NCBI GenBank assembly: GCA_002781365.1
Contig: PETN01000091.1
Location: 1-35,885 of the forward strand
DNA length: 35,885 nucleotides
Direction: 5' to 3'
From: Sulfurimonas sp. CG01_land_8_20_14_3_00_36_23
Lineage (GTDB): Bacteria > Campylobacterota > Campylobacteria > Campylobacterales > Sulfurimonadaceae
Shown: in pieces, positions 35,845-35,885 of the stretch
Numbering within the stretch: position 1 is the stretch's first letter
Layout of the letters: the number at the start of each line of letters is the position of its first letter
Notes under the pieces: model-generated
Told to the model about the DNA's origin: nothing
The model's input: the letters and a program-made list of their open reading frames with translations, nothing else
Database searches by the model: none
Position numbers and translations under genes: made by a program

Positions 35845-35885
35845 ATGCTACCCCAAAAAGTCAAGACAACTTTTTTTAAATCTTA
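35845..35885 (+). CDS. Start of a gene cut by the window end
   Basis: An ATG preceded by AAAAGGGAAA, with an open frame (MLPQKVKTTFFKS) to the last base. Too short to identify. Confidence 0.35.
   Translation, partial: MLPQKVKTTFFKS

Overview
The window looks like the chromosome of a Campylobacterota (epsilonproteobacterial) bacterium close to Sulfurimonas. The grounds are the low-GC sequence, the gene content (GnnA/GnnB-type lipid A genes, PyrC plus a degenerate dihydroorotase, small ExbB/ExbD, CYSCH cytochrome, many GGDEF proteins) and the tight operons with 4-11 bp overlaps. The genus is inferred from protein resemblance, not from a marker gene.

Layout. 1-2.05 kb: an AT-rich NB-ARC/STAND ATPase with TPR-like repeats, cut by the window edge and lying beside tRNA-Asn and tRNA-Met. 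2.7-4.7 kb: groES-groEL. 4.9-6.6 kb: a PAS-PAS-GGDEF protein and a small membrane protein. 6.6-9.9 kb (minus strand): operon pyrC - response regulator - histidine kinase - exbB - exbD. 10-11.3 kb: phosphomannomutase/phosphoglucomutase. 11.6 kb: periplasmic thioredoxin-like protein. 12-16.3 kb (minus): cytochrome c - lpxB - gnnB - gnnA - lpxA, a lipid A cluster for the 2,3-diamino-glucose backbone. 16.3-20.2 kb: a dihydroorotase-like pseudoenzyme, a coiled-coil membrane protein and tgt. 20.3-28.7 kb: a c-di-GMP region with three GGDEF genes and efp. 28.8-30.3 kb: remains of a molybdate transport operon. 30.5-34.1 kb: dnaE. 34.2 kb to the end: a HepT/MntA (HEPN/nucleotidyltransferase) toxin-antitoxin pair and a Toprim, JetD-like gene.

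Three observations stand out. (1) Tsx (outer-membrane nucleoside channel), a BMP/PnrA-family periplasmic nucleoside-binding protein and a membrane diguanylate cyclase form a compact unit with no permease or ATPase. This looks like a nucleoside-to-c-di-GMP sensory module. A second orphan binding protein (NMT1/THI5 type) is paired with a GGDEF-EAL protein 3 kb away. (2) The Tsx-BMP-GGDEF unit sits between two 81-bp near-identical direct repeats (2 mismatches) made of the 3' end of efp plus a hairpin, so it appears to be an inserted cassette; the neighbouring molybdate operon is in decay. (3) An 11-mer, GGCATGTGGAA, occurs 12 times exactly, in both orientations, inside genes and as inverted pairs at gene ends. 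This is the layout of a DNA uptake sequence.

The edges carry defence-like genes (NB-ARC ATPase on the left; HEPN/MNT and Toprim on the right), while the core is housekeeping. No CRISPR array, rRNA, integrase, transposase or prophage gene was seen.
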